This document shows, piece after piece, positions 1 through 8,892 of a stretch of 38,736 nucleotides of DNA (position 1 is the stretch's first letter; each line of letters starts with the position of its first letter). Below the pieces are notes generated by a model. It was not told the origin of the DNA, made no database searches, and was given only the letters and a program-made list of their open reading frames with translations. Location: NCBI RefSeq assembly GCF_001556515.1, contig NZ_LSJA01000327.1, forward strand, positions 1-38,736, given 5' to 3'. The stretch is from Caulobacter sp. CCH9-E1. GTDB lineage: Bacteria > Pseudomonadota > Alphaproteobacteria > Caulobacterales > Caulobacteraceae. The position numbers and the translations under genes were made by a program.

Positions 1-1
1 G

Positions 2-56
2 CTGGAGCTGGGCGTCGGCGGCGGCCTGAATCTCGCCTTCTACGATCCGGCGCGCC
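2..56 (+). pseudogene. Inverted fragment of a class I methyltransferase (motif I region)
   Basis: Reading from base 2 on the plus strand gives LELGVGGGLNLAFYDP, the glycine-rich SAM-binding motif I and following strand of small class I methyltransferases related to PmtA/UbiE-type enzymes. In that family this block follows an N-terminus ending near CGAPP by roughly 20 residues. Here that N-terminus lies on the opposite strand immediately to the right (48-110), and the two meet at the palindrome GGCGCGCC (49-56). The piece is therefore inverted relative to the rest of its gene. Whether this is biological or a foldback artefact at a contig edge cannot be decided here. Confidence 0.7.
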
Positions 57-110
57 GCAGGCGCAGCACAGCAGCTTCGGCAGGATGTAGCGCTCGTACC
101 AGGACGCCAT
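48..110 (-). pseudogene. N-terminal fragment of a class I methyltransferase
   Basis: On the minus strand an ATG at 110 begins MASWYERYILPKLLCCACG, then AP. This matches the usual start of small SAM-dependent methyltransferases of the PmtA-like type (aromatic/basic segment, LP, hydrophobic run, CGAPP). Homology stops after about 21 residues at the GGCGCGCC palindrome, where the frame runs into the inverted motif I fragment. Family assignment comes from recognising the motif order; the rest of the gene is outside the window or displaced. Confidence 0.6.
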
Positions 111-196
111 GACGGTGGTCCTCCCCGCGCCCAGCAGAGCGTCGTCAAGCGCGCGGGGTCAAGCCGCGCTCCTGACAGAACCGGCGGCGGTGAGGT

Positions 197-769
197 TTAT
201 TCGGAAACGACCAGCGCGCCGGAAACGCCGCCATGCCCAAGACCCTCAAGCCGCCCGCCGCGCGCCCGCCGCCAGGCGCCCGGCGGCATGCCGACAGCGC
301 GCCGGAAGGCGTTGGTGAAGTGGGCCTGATCGGCGAAGCCGCACTCGAGGGCGATCTCGCTGAGGCCGGCTTGGCTCTCCAGCAACAAGGTCTTGGCGCG
401 TCGGATGCGTTGCAGGCCGATCCAGGCGCGGGGGCTCTCGCCGAACCGCGCCTTGAAGTTCCGCGAGAACCGCCCCGCGCTCAGGCGCAGTTCCCGCGCC
501 AGCTCCTGAACGGTGATGGACGAGCCGATCCGCGCCGCGACGTGCCCCTCGATGCGCTTGACCTGCCAGGCGGCCAGGCCAGGGCGAACGTCCCGCCGCG
601 TCCGCGTGGCGATCGCGCGCTCCAGCGATCCGACCACCACCTGGACCTCGCGGGTCTCAAGGCCGAGGTCCTCCGCCAGGGCCGTTTCCATAGCGTCGAA
701 CAGGGTCTGGATGCGGCTGGATAGGGCGGGGCCCCCCAGGCTTCCGGATGCGGATAGGTCTTGCAACAT
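197..769 (-). CDS. AraC-family transcriptional regulator, short form
   Basis: This 190-residue protein is dominated by a C-terminal AraC-type DNA-binding domain at about residues 72-172. The first helix-turn-helix lies around ITVQELARELRLSAGRFSRN, and the second around SEIALECGFADQAHFTNAFR, including the conserved GFADQAHFTNAFRR block. The N-terminal 70 residues are helical-looking and too short for the usual cupin sensor domain, so no ligand can be proposed. The ATG at 769 has a GGGAG ribosome-binding sequence upstream. It is divergent from a second AraC-type regulator (977-1882) across about 207 bp that could hold promoters for both. The target is unknown. Confidence 0.85.
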   Translation of the reverse strand: MLQDLSASGSLGGPALSSRIQTLFDAMETALAEDLGLETREVQVVVGSLERAIATRTRRDVRPGLAAWQVKRIEGHVAARIGSSITVQELARELRLSAGRFSRNFKARFGESPRAWIGLQRIRRAKTLLLESQAGLSEIALECGFADQAHFTNAFRRAVGMPPGAWRRARGGRLEGLGHGGVSGALVVSE

Positions 770-976
770 GCGTCGGCTCCCTTGCCTGGATGAAAGAGAC
801 CCTCAGGCTAGGGAAGGGCGCGCGCGGCGGCTTTGCCCGGTCTTGCGCTTGACTGTGCCGGATTTGCTCAAATCGGCGCGCGGTCCTTGCTTTCGGCGCG
901 GATAATTTGCTTCGCCCTCGCCGTGGGATGTTAATCAACTCGAGCAGCGGCTGGACGCAAGGCGCGGAGAGCGACG

Positions 977-1882
977 ATGCGTGACGAGATGGTGGCGTTC
1001 ACGGGACATGGCGAGTGGAAGTTCCCCGACGCGGGCCTGCTGGCGTCTTCGGTCGGGCGCGGCTGGTCGGGCATCGCGGCCGAGATGCGTAACCATCCCG
1101 CCGGAGAGATTCCGGACATCGTGTCCGAGCATCTGGAGATCACCCTGGCCCTGGCGGGGGACGGCTCGGTCACGGTCAGTCGGCGTGGCGATGGCGAACG
1201 CCAGGAGGCGCGCGTGACGACGGGCGCGCTCTGGCTCTGTCCGCCCTCCGTGCGTGAAGACTCGATCCGGATCAGCGGCGACCTTTCGCGGATCCTGCAT
1301 ATCTACCTGCCCGCCGACCGCTTCGGCGAGGTTGGCGGGCGCTTGGCTAGCCGGCGGGTGGCGGCCAGCTCGGTCCGTTACGCCTCTGGCGTCGACGACC
1401 AGGTCCTGCTGGGACTGGGCATGGCCCTGTCGGCCGAGCTGGCGGAGGAGACCTCGGGCGGCAGGCTGCTGACCGACTGTCTGTCCCTGGCCTTGACCGC
1501 GCGCCTGGCCAGCGTCCACGCGGGCGATGTGTCCGCGTTTGTCGAGGCCGCGCCGGGCGGGCTTGAGCCGCGTCGTCTGAGACGGGTGCTGGATTTCATC
1601 GAGGACAACCTCGAGACCGCGCTCGGGATCGAGGAGCTCGCGGCGATCGCCTGCCTCAGCTCTTTCCACTTCGCCCGGGCGTTCAAGGCGGCGATGGGCG
1701 TGCCGCCGCATCGCTACGTCGCCAGTCGCCGGATGAGCCGCGCCAAGTCCCTGCTGGCCGCCGGCGCGGTCCCGGTGGCCGAGATCGCCTATCGCTGCGG
1801 CTTCTCGTCGGTGTCCAGCTTTGGACGAGCCTTCAAGCGCGCCAGCGGCGTCAGCCCGGCGGCCTACGCGGCGCTGAACTAG
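977..1882 (+). CDS. AraC-family transcriptional regulator, full length
   Basis: This is a 301-residue regulator. Residues 1-190 form the likely sensor or dimerisation region. Residues about 198-300 form the AraC DNA-binding domain, with both helix-turn-helix units visible (LGIEELAAIACLSSFHFARA, and VAEIAYRCGFSSVSSFGRAF followed by a VSPAAY-type end). Its stop codon shares the palindrome CTAG (1879-1882) with the convergent SWIM gene. The ATG at 977 follows GGAGAGCGACG. Ligand and regulon cannot be read from sequence; divergence from the other AraC gene suggests auto- or cross-regulation, which is inference. Confidence 0.88.
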   Translation: MRDEMVAFTGHGEWKFPDAGLLASSVGRGWSGIAAEMRNHPAGEIPDIVSEHLEITLALAGDGSVTVSRRGDGERQEARVTTGALWLCPPSVREDSIRISGDLSRILHIYLPADRFGEVGGRLASRRVAASSVRYASGVDDQVLLGLGMALSAELAEETSGGRLLTDCLSLALTARLASVHAGDVSAFVEAAPGGLEPRRLRRVLDFIEDNLETALGIEELAAIACLSSFHFARAFKAAMGVPPHRYVASRRMSRAKSLLAAGAVPVAEIAYRCGFSSVSSFGRAFKRASGVSPAAYAALN

Positions 1883-2301
1883 CCCCGCCCCTCCAGCGCC
1901 GCCAGCACCGTCGGCTGCAGCCGAGCGAGCTCGGCCAGGCGCTCGATCAGGGCCTCCTTGCTGTCCACGGCCAGGCCGTCGCGCAGGCGGGCCATGCGGT
2001 CGCGGACCTTGCCGAGATCGGCGGCGTTGGCGGCGGCGACCACGGCCGCTTGATGCTTGCAAGCGCCGAACTTCTCGAAGCCGGGGCAGGTGCAGGTTCC
2101 CTGGCCCGCCGGCGCCCACAGCTGCACGACATAGAGGTCGCCGACGCTGCCGGTGACGTGGGCGGTGACCTTCTCGTCCTCGATCGCGACGAGATCGACA
2201 TCGCCCTTTTCGGCCATGGCCACGCCGGTGTCGAACCAACGCTCGTCCATGCGCTCGCGCCAGGTGTCGGTGTCGAAGATTTGACCGGAGTTGGGGCTCA
2301 T
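1879..2301 (-). CDS. SWIM zinc-finger domain protein
   Basis: This 140-residue protein carries a SWIM zinc finger with ligands C70, C72, C81 and H83 (CTCPGFEKFGACKH, a CxC-x8-CxH spacing). SWIM fingers are known DNA- or protein-binding elements in bacteria and eukaryotes. Nothing else in the protein is diagnostic: the region before it is a beta-rich module (about residues 30-65) and the C-terminus is helical. Its start overlaps the stop of the upstream metalloprotease gene by 4 bp (ATGA), so the two are probably translationally coupled. Its stop overlaps the convergent AraC gene. The specific role is unknown. Confidence 0.82.
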   Translation of the reverse strand: MSPNSGQIFDTDTWRERMDERWFDTGVAMAEKGDVDLVAIEDEKVTAHVTGSVGDLYVVQLWAPAGQGTCTCPGFEKFGACKHQAAVVAAANAADLGKVRDRMARLRDGLAVDSKEALIERLAELARLQPTVLAALEGRG

Positions 2302-2711
2302 GCCTCATCCTCGATGCGGTGGATGTCGTCGTCCGACAGGCCGAAGTGGTGGCCGATCTCGTGAACCAGGACGTGGGTGATCAGCTCGCCGAGACTGACA
2401 TCGCCACGCTCCGCCCATTCGTCGAGGATCGGCCGACGGTACAGGAACACGCGCGACGGCTGGGTCGCGAAATCGAGCACAGACCGCTGCGACAGGTCGA
2501 CGCCTTGGTAGAGGCCGGTCAGCTCGAACGGGTCCGGTATGCCCAGGGCGTCGAGGACCTCCTCGTCGGGAAAGTCGTCGACCCGGATCACGACGTCGCC
2601 GACCAATTGGCGGAAACCGTCGGGCAGAGCGTCGAAGGCCGCCTTGCCGAGGGCGGCGAAGTCGTCCAGCGACGGAGCGAGGCGATCGGACCAGGTCATG
2701 GTCTTCCACAT
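2298..2711 (-). CDS. Zincin-like metallopeptidase family protein
   Basis: This protein of about 137 residues ends with a zinc-peptidase motif HEIGHHFGLSDDDI (H117, E118, H121, H122, with aspartates downstream). It is characteristic of the small bacterial zincin-like family (the MMP-like Zincin_1 group) of cytosolic proteins of about 120-140 residues. No signal peptide is visible. A second in-frame ATG four codons in (2699) is an equally good start. It is the first gene of a two-gene unit with the SWIM protein (4-bp overlap) and is divergent from divL across 141 bp. The substrate is unknown for this family. Confidence 0.85.
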   Translation of the reverse strand: MWKTMTWSDRLAPSLDDFAALGKAAFDALPDGFRQLVGDVVIRVDDFPDEEVLDALGIPDPFELTGLYQGVDLSQRSVLDFATQPSRVFLYRRPILDEWAERGDVSLGELITHVLVHEIGHHFGLSDDDIHRIEDEA

Positions 2712-2852
2712 AGAGCGATTGGCGGACGGCGCCAGCGCCCGTTTCGGGTAAATCGCGACGGCGCGTCACGGCGGCCTTGATCGCGCTCTGGTCATGGCCC
2801 GACTAATCTGGGATTCTGATTCGAAGACCCGCTGGGGCAGCGACCCGTTTTG

Positions 2853-5162
2853 ATGACTTCGTATGACCTGATCCTCGCGGCGGCGGCCGGGGCGGTTTGC
2901 CTCGCGCTTTGCGTCGCCCTGTGGGCGTTCGGCCAGCGGCGAGGCTTCGAGGCGCGGATCGCGGCGCTGAAGGCGCGTCTGGCCCTGCAGGGCGGCGACG
3001 CCGAGGCGCCCGCCTGGGTCGAGGCGTTCGATTCCGCCGTCATCGCCGTCGAGGGCGGCCGGGCCAGCTTGATGGCGGGCGCCGAGGGCTTAAGCGCCTG
3101 CGCCCAGGTGCTGGGCGTTCCCGCCGACGTCCAGGCGGTGGTCGCCGCGCTGGGCGGCGCCGATCCCGACCACGCCCACAAGCTTTCGGCCCTGTTCGAG
3201 CGCGGCCAGCCTTGCGCCTTCGACGCGCGCGGACGCGGCGGCTGGGTGTCGGTCGAGGGGCGGGCCGCCGGGGCCATGGCCTGGCTGCGCCTGGCGCCGG
3301 TCAGCGGCCACGACGCGGGCCTGCCGTCCGCCGCGCGCTTCGCCGCCTTCGTCGACAGCGTGGTCGAGCCCGCCTGGATCGCCGGCGCCGACGGTCAGGC
3401 CGTCTGGGGCAACACCGCCTTCGTCCGCGCCGTCGGCGCCAGCGCCGCCTCGGCCCCGGCCCTGCTGGGCAAGAGCTTCGACCGCGCCGTCGACGCCATG
3501 GTCGTCGAGGCCGCCGCCAAGGGCGAGCGCAAGGAAGCGATCCGCTGGGTCAATCTGGAGGGCCGCCGCCGCGCGTTCCGCCTGTCCGCCCAGCCGCTGG
3601 AAGGCGGCGGGGTGGGCGTCTTCTGCGCCGACGTCACCGAGATCGAGGACGTCCGCGACGCCTTCAAGAAGCACGTCGAGGCCCACGACGAGACCCTGAA
3701 CCACATCGCCGAGGCCGTGGCGATCTTCAGCGCCACCCGGCGCCTGTCGTTCCACAACACCGCCTTCGCCGAGCTATGGGGCCTGGAGCCGGCCTGGCTG
3801 GCCGATCGCCCGACGCATGGCGAGATCCTCGACCGCCTGCGCCAGCGCCGCCGCCTGCCCGAGACGATCGACTACGCCGGGTGGAAGGCGGCCGAGCTGG
3901 CCCGCTACGAGAGCCTGGGTCCCCAGGCCGACGACCTCTGGCACCTGCCCGACGGCCGCACCCTGAAGGTCGTGCGTCAGCCGCACCCGCTGGGCGGCAT
4001 GCTGCTGATCTATTCCGACATCACCGGCGAGCTGCGGCTGAAGGCTCAGTACAACGCCCTGATCCAGGTGCAGCAGGCCACGCTGGACAAGCTGAACGAC
4101 GCCGTGGCCGTGTTCGGCTCGGACGGCCGCCTACGCCTGCACAACGAAGCCTTCGAGACCTTCTGGAACGTTACCCCGCACGCCCTGGAGGCGGCCGGCG
4201 ACTTCGAGGGCGTAGTCGAGCTGTGCGTGCCGCGCCTGCACGACCTGGCCTTCTGGCGCGAGCTGAAGGGCCGGGTGGCCGATCCCGATCCGCAGATGCG
4301 CGCCCCGACCTCGGGCGAGGTGCGCACCTCGGACGACCGCATCGTCGTCTACCAGAGCCGGCCTCTGCCGGACGGCGCGACCCTGATCGCCTTCGCCGAC
4401 GTCACCGACACCCGCGAGCTGCAGAGCGCCCTGGCGGACCGCTCGGCGGCTCTGGATGAGGCCGAGCGGCTGAAGCGCGACTTCGTCGGCAACGTCTCCT
4501 ACGAGCTGCGCACCCCGCTGACGACGATCATCGGCTATTCCGAGCTGCTGGAGCGGGCCGATGGTCTCTCCGAGCGCGGCCGCAACCACGTGGCCGCAGT
4601 CCGCGCCGCCGCCACTCAGCTGGCCCGCTCGATCGACGACGTGCTGGACATGGCCCAGATCGACGCCGGCGAGATGGCGCTGGAGATCCAGGATATCCGC
4701 GTCTCGGATCTCCTGATGAACGCCCAGGAGCGCGCTCTGAAGGACGCCCAACTGGGCGCGGTCACTCTTGCGGTCGAGTGCGAGGAGGACGTCGGCCTGA
4801 TCCGCGGCGACGCCAAGCGCCTGGCCCAGACCCTCGATCATCTGGTCGAGAACGCCCTGCGCCAGACTCCGCCGGGCGGCCGCGTGACCCTGTCGGCCCG
4901 TCGGGCCCTGGGCGAGGTGCGGCTGGACGTCTCCGACACCGGCCGCGGCGTGCCCTTCCACGTGCAGGCCCACATCTTCGACCGCTTCGTCGGCCGCGAT
5001 CGCGGCGGCCCGGGCCTGGGCCTGGCGCTGGTCAAGGCGCTGGTCGAGCTGCACGGCGGCTGGGTGGCGCTGGAGAGCGAGCCCGGCAATGGCTCGACCT
5101 TCACCTGCCACCTGCCCGAGAACCAGCCGCCAGGCGCGGGCCAGCCGGAGCTTGGGTTCTAG
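2853..5162 (+). CDS. divL: DivL, atypical (tyrosine) sensor kinase of the CckA-CtrA cell-cycle pathway
   Basis: This is a 769-residue membrane sensor: one N-terminal transmembrane helix (about residues 4-25), tandem PAS domains (clear ones near residues 160-260, 275-390 and 400-515), a DHp helix pair and a HATPase domain. In the H-box the usual histidine is tyrosine (GNVSYELRTPLTTI). The TAC codon is at 4500-4502, exactly residue 550 from the ATG at 2853, the hallmark of Caulobacter DivL. The ATPase domain retains DTGRGV and GPGLGLALV. In Caulobacter DivL works as a pseudokinase: it promotes CckA kinase activity and is inhibited by phosphorylated DivK. A TTG at 2850 precedes the ATG by one codon; I chose the ATG because it gives Tyr550. 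Two GANTC sites lie upstream. Confidence 0.97.
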   Translation: MTSYDLILAAAAGAVCLALCVALWAFGQRRGFEARIAALKARLALQGGDAEAPAWVEAFDSAVIAVEGGRASLMAGAEGLSACAQVLGVPADVQAVVAALGGADPDHAHKLSALFERGQPCAFDARGRGGWVSVEGRAAGAMAWLRLAPVSGHDAGLPSAARFAAFVDSVVEPAWIAGADGQAVWGNTAFVRAVGASAASAPALLGKSFDRAVDAMVVEAAAKGERKEAIRWVNLEGRRRAFRLSAQPLEGGGVGVFCADVTEIEDVRDAFKKHVEAHDETLNHIAEAVAIFSATRRLSFHNTAFAELWGLEPAWLADRPTHGEILDRLRQRRRLPETIDYAGWKAAELARYESLGPQADDLWHLPDGRTLKVVRQPHPLGGMLLIYSDITGELRLKAQYNALIQVQQATLDKLNDAVAVFGSDGRLRLHNEAFETFWNVTPHALEAAGDFEGVVELCVPRLHDLAFWRELKGRVADPDPQMRAPTSGEVRTSDDRIVVYQSRPLPDGATLIAFADVTDTRELQSALADRSAALDEAERLKRDFVGNVSYELRTPLTTIIGYSELLERADGLSERGRNHVAAVRAAATQLARSIDDVLDMAQIDAGEMALEIQDIRVSDLLMNAQERALKDAQLGAVTLAVECEEDVGLIRGDAKRLAQTLDHLVENALRQTPPGGRVTLSARRALGEVRLDVSDTGRGVPFHVQAHIFDRFVGRDRGGPGLGLALVKALVELHGGWVALESEPGNGSTFTCHLPENQPPGAGQPELGF

Positions 5163-5171
5163 CTCCGCTAT

Positions 5172-5193
5172 CGCATAAGGATATCTTTATGCG
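5172..5193. promoter_or_regulatory. 22-bp near-perfect palindrome upstream of ahcY, candidate SahR-type operator
   Basis: The left arm CGCATAA and right arm TTATGCG flank a GATATC-centred core, with one mismatched pair in 22 bp. It lies 65 bp before the ahcY GTG, in the short divL-ahcY gap. ArsR-type SAH-sensing regulators (SahR) are known to control ahcY and methionine-cycle genes in Proteobacteria through AT-rich palindromes. Assignment of this site to SahR is inference from position and shape. Confidence 0.6.
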
Positions 5194-5258
5194 TTAATTG
5201 CTCGGAAGGGCTCACCGGGATATAAGGGCGGCAAGATCCCATCCCGCAGGAGCCGCAC

Positions 5259-6650
<1,392 letters not shown>

Positions 6651-6689
6651 GCCCGGCGCGTTCCTGGCTTTCTGGAGGGCTCGCCGCGC

Positions 6690-6741
6690 GAGAGCCTGTC
6701 CGGTTTAGATGGAACCATCTAAACCGGATAAACAGGCTCTC
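6690..6741. repeat. Intergenic palindromic repeat, 52 bp (hairpin 1)
   Basis: The outer arms GAGAGCCTGT (6690-6699) and ACAGGCTCTC (6732-6741) pair perfectly. The inner arms CCGGTTTAGAT (6700-6710) and ATCTAAACCGG (6717-6727) pair perfectly around GGAACC. The only asymmetry is a 4-nt ATAA bulge on the right arm. This architecture matches palindromic intergenic repeats common in alphaproteobacteria (the rhizobial RIME-like type starting AGAGC and ending GCTCT). It may also end the ahcY transcript, though no T-run follows. Confidence 0.8.
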
Positions 6742-6753
6742 ATTCATACACTT

Positions 6754-6803
6754 AGAGCGCGTTCGAGCGGTTTAACCGCTCACACTTAAACCTAACGCGC
6801 TCT
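6754..6803. repeat. Intergenic palindromic repeat, 50 bp (hairpin 2)
   Basis: The outer arms AGAGCGCGTT (6754-6763) and AACGCGCTCT (6794-6803) enclose a second perfect palindrome, GAGCGGTT-T-AACCGCTC (6765-6781), and a short unpaired stretch. It lies 12 bp after hairpin 1 and shares its AGAGC...GCTCT ends, so the two look like members of one repeat class placed in tandem between ahcY and pdxY. Confidence 0.75.
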
Positions 6804-6867
6804 CGCGGCGGGCCCTTCTGCTTTCGACGCCTGTTCAAGCTTGGAAGGCTCGGCTAATCGCTAGGTC

Positions 6868-7716
6868 ATGCCGCTCGCCTTGATCCTCTCCAGCCACGTC
6901 GCCGGCAGCCAGGTCGGCGCGACCGCCCAGGCCGCGGCGCTGGCGCCGTTCGCGATCGACGCCATGGTCGTCCCCACGGTGCTGTTCGGTCGCCATCCCG
7001 GATGGGGCGCGCCCGGCGGCGCGGCGACGCCGATCCAGATCTTCGAAGGCATGCTGCAAGGGATCGCGGCCAACGGCCTGTTCGGCCTGACCGATCTCGT
7101 CATCACCGGCTATTTCGCCAGTCCGGCCCAGGTCGAGGCCGCCGCGCGCGCCATCGACGCCGTCCGCGCCGCGCCGCGCGACGGGGCCTTCGCCCCGGGG
7201 CCGACGATCATTGTCGACCCGACCGTGGGTGACGAGGGCAAGGGCCTCTATGTCCCCGCCGAGACCGCCGAGGCGATCCGCGCGTTGCTGGTTCCCCGCG
7301 CCGACCTCGTGGCCTGCAACGCCTGGGAGCTTGGGTGGCTGACGGGCGAGGAAGCCCGCGAACCGGCCGCCGCCCTGAGCGCCGCGCGGCGACTGGGCAA
7401 GCCGGTGCTGGTCTCGTCGGTCCGTCGCGGCGACGAGATCGGCGCGGTCCTGGCGACCGCCGACGAGGCTTGGCTGGCCCTGCACGCCCAGATCGATACG
7501 GCGCCGAACGGAACCGGCGACCTGCTGACCGCGCTCTATGCGGCGGCGGTGGTCGAGGGCCAGACGCTGTCCCACGGCCTGGCCCGCGCGGTCGGCGGCG
7601 TGGCCGAGACCGTCGCCGCCGCCAAGCTATGGAACGCGCCCGAGCTGCCGATCGTGGCCATGGGCGCGCGCCTGAAGCAAACCTCTCCCTCTGTCCGCAT
7701 CGAACGGTTGGCTTAA
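6868..7716 (+). CDS. pdxY: Pyridoxal kinase PdxY
   Basis: This 282-residue ribokinase-fold enzyme phosphorylates pyridoxal to pyridoxal 5'-phosphate in the B6 salvage pathway. It shows the PdxY/PdxK pattern: N-terminal ILSSHVAGSQVG, the central VDPTVGDEGKGLYV, a CNAWELGWLTG block, and the C-terminal catalytic loop NGTGDLLTAL carrying the anion hole and catalytic aspartate. Length matches the family. The downstream serine hydrolase starts 3 bp after this gene's stop, so they are probably co-transcribed. The gap upstream is filled with two palindromic repeats. Confidence 0.92.
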   Translation: MPLALILSSHVAGSQVGATAQAAALAPFAIDAMVVPTVLFGRHPGWGAPGGAATPIQIFEGMLQGIAANGLFGLTDLVITGYFASPAQVEAAARAIDAVRAAPRDGAFAPGPTIIVDPTVGDEGKGLYVPAETAEAIRALLVPRADLVACNAWELGWLTGEEAREPAAALSAARRLGKPVLVSSVRRGDEIGAVLATADEAWLALHAQIDTAPNGTGDLLTALYAAAVVEGQTLSHGLARAVGGVAETVAAAKLWNAPELPIVAMGARLKQTSPSVRIERLA

Positions 7717-7719
7717 GAC

Positions 7720-8844
7720 ATGACCGAGATCACCGGCCTCTGCCCTGACCGCTTCGCGCGCGTCCGCGACACCTTCGAGGCCAACTTCCAGGACAATGGC
7801 GAGCTGGGCGCGCGCTTTTCGTTCGCGATTGACGGCGAGATCGTCGTCGACCTGATGGGCGGGTTCGCCGACCGCAAGCGCGAGGTCGCCTTCGGCCCCG
7901 ACACCCTGACGGCTTTGTTCTCGACCACCAAGGCCGTGGCGGCGTTGATGGTCGCGCGCCTCGTGGATGAGGGTCGCCTAGCCTACGACCAGCGCGTCGC
8001 CGACGTCTGGCCGGAGTTCGCCCAGGCCGGCAAGCAGGACGTCACGGTCGAGCAGGCCCTGTCGCACCAGGCGGGTCTGTCGGGCTTCCCGGACGAGACA
8101 GACCCCGCCATCTGGTTCGACTGGGACGCGACCTGCGCCAAGCTGGCGGCCATGGCCCCGCTGTTCCCGATCGGCTCGGCCAGCGGCTATCACCCGGTGA
8201 CCTACGGCTACCTGGCCGGCGAGATCTTCCGCCGCGTCGACGGCCGCACGATGGGGGCCGCGCTGCGCGAGGACATCTGCCAGCCGCTGGGCCTCGACCT
8301 CTGGATCGGCCTGCCCGACAGCGAGCACGACCGCGTCGCCGACCTGATGCGTCCGACGGCCATGCCGCAATTCGGCGAGATCAACGCCGCCGTGACCGCC
8401 GCCTTCTTCAAGCCCTGGTCCTCGCCGGGCGGCAAGGGCGCGGCCGAGTGGCGGCGGGTCGAGATCCCCTCGGCCAACGGCCACGCCACCGCGCCGGCCC
8501 TGGCGCGGCTGATGGGGGCCCTCGCCAGCGGCGGGACCTTGGACGGCCGCTCGCTGATCACGCCCGCCGGGATCAAGGCCGCCATCGCCGAGCGCATCCG
8601 CGGCCGGGACCTCGTCCTGCCCTACGACATCAGCTGGGGCGCGGGCTTCATGCGCAACGAGCCGAACTTCTTCTATGGCCCGACGGCCGAGGCGTTCGGA
8701 CACTCGGGGTGGGGCGGCTCGTGCGCCTTCGCCGATCCGACGCGCGGCGTGTCGGGGGCCTATGTGATGAACAAGCAGGGCGCCGCGCTGATCGGCGATC
8801 CCCGCGCCGTGCGCCTGATCGATGCGGCCTACGCCTGCCTTTAG
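7720..8844 (+). CDS. Serine hydrolase of the beta-lactamase / family VIII esterase fold
   Basis: This 374-residue protein has the penicillin-binding fold. The SxxK nucleophile motif is S68-T-T-K71 in FSTTKAVAALMVARL. A tyrosine motif lies near Y156 (GYHPVTYGYLAGEIF), and a C-terminal FGHSGWGG occupies the position of the KTG-like box. Family VIII esterases such as EstB share this layout and hydrolyse short-chain esters; true class C beta-lactamase activity is not implied. No signal peptide is visible, so it is probably cytosolic. It begins immediately after pdxY in the same direction. The physiological substrate is unknown. Confidence 0.88.
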   Translation: MTEITGLCPDRFARVRDTFEANFQDNGELGARFSFAIDGEIVVDLMGGFADRKREVAFGPDTLTALFSTTKAVAALMVARLVDEGRLAYDQRVADVWPEFAQAGKQDVTVEQALSHQAGLSGFPDETDPAIWFDWDATCAKLAAMAPLFPIGSASGYHPVTYGYLAGEIFRRVDGRTMGAALREDICQPLGLDLWIGLPDSEHDRVADLMRPTAMPQFGEINAAVTAAFFKPWSSPGGKGAAEWRRVEIPSANGHATAPALARLMGALASGGTLDGRSLITPAGIKAAIAERIRGRDLVLPYDISWGAGFMRNEPNFFYGPTAEAFGHSGWGGSCAFADPTRGVSGAYVMNKQGAALIGDPRAVRLIDAAYACL

Positions 8845-8892
8845 CGTGTCGTTGAGGCTTTGAGCCTAGGCGGGGTCTCGAAGGAGAGACCC

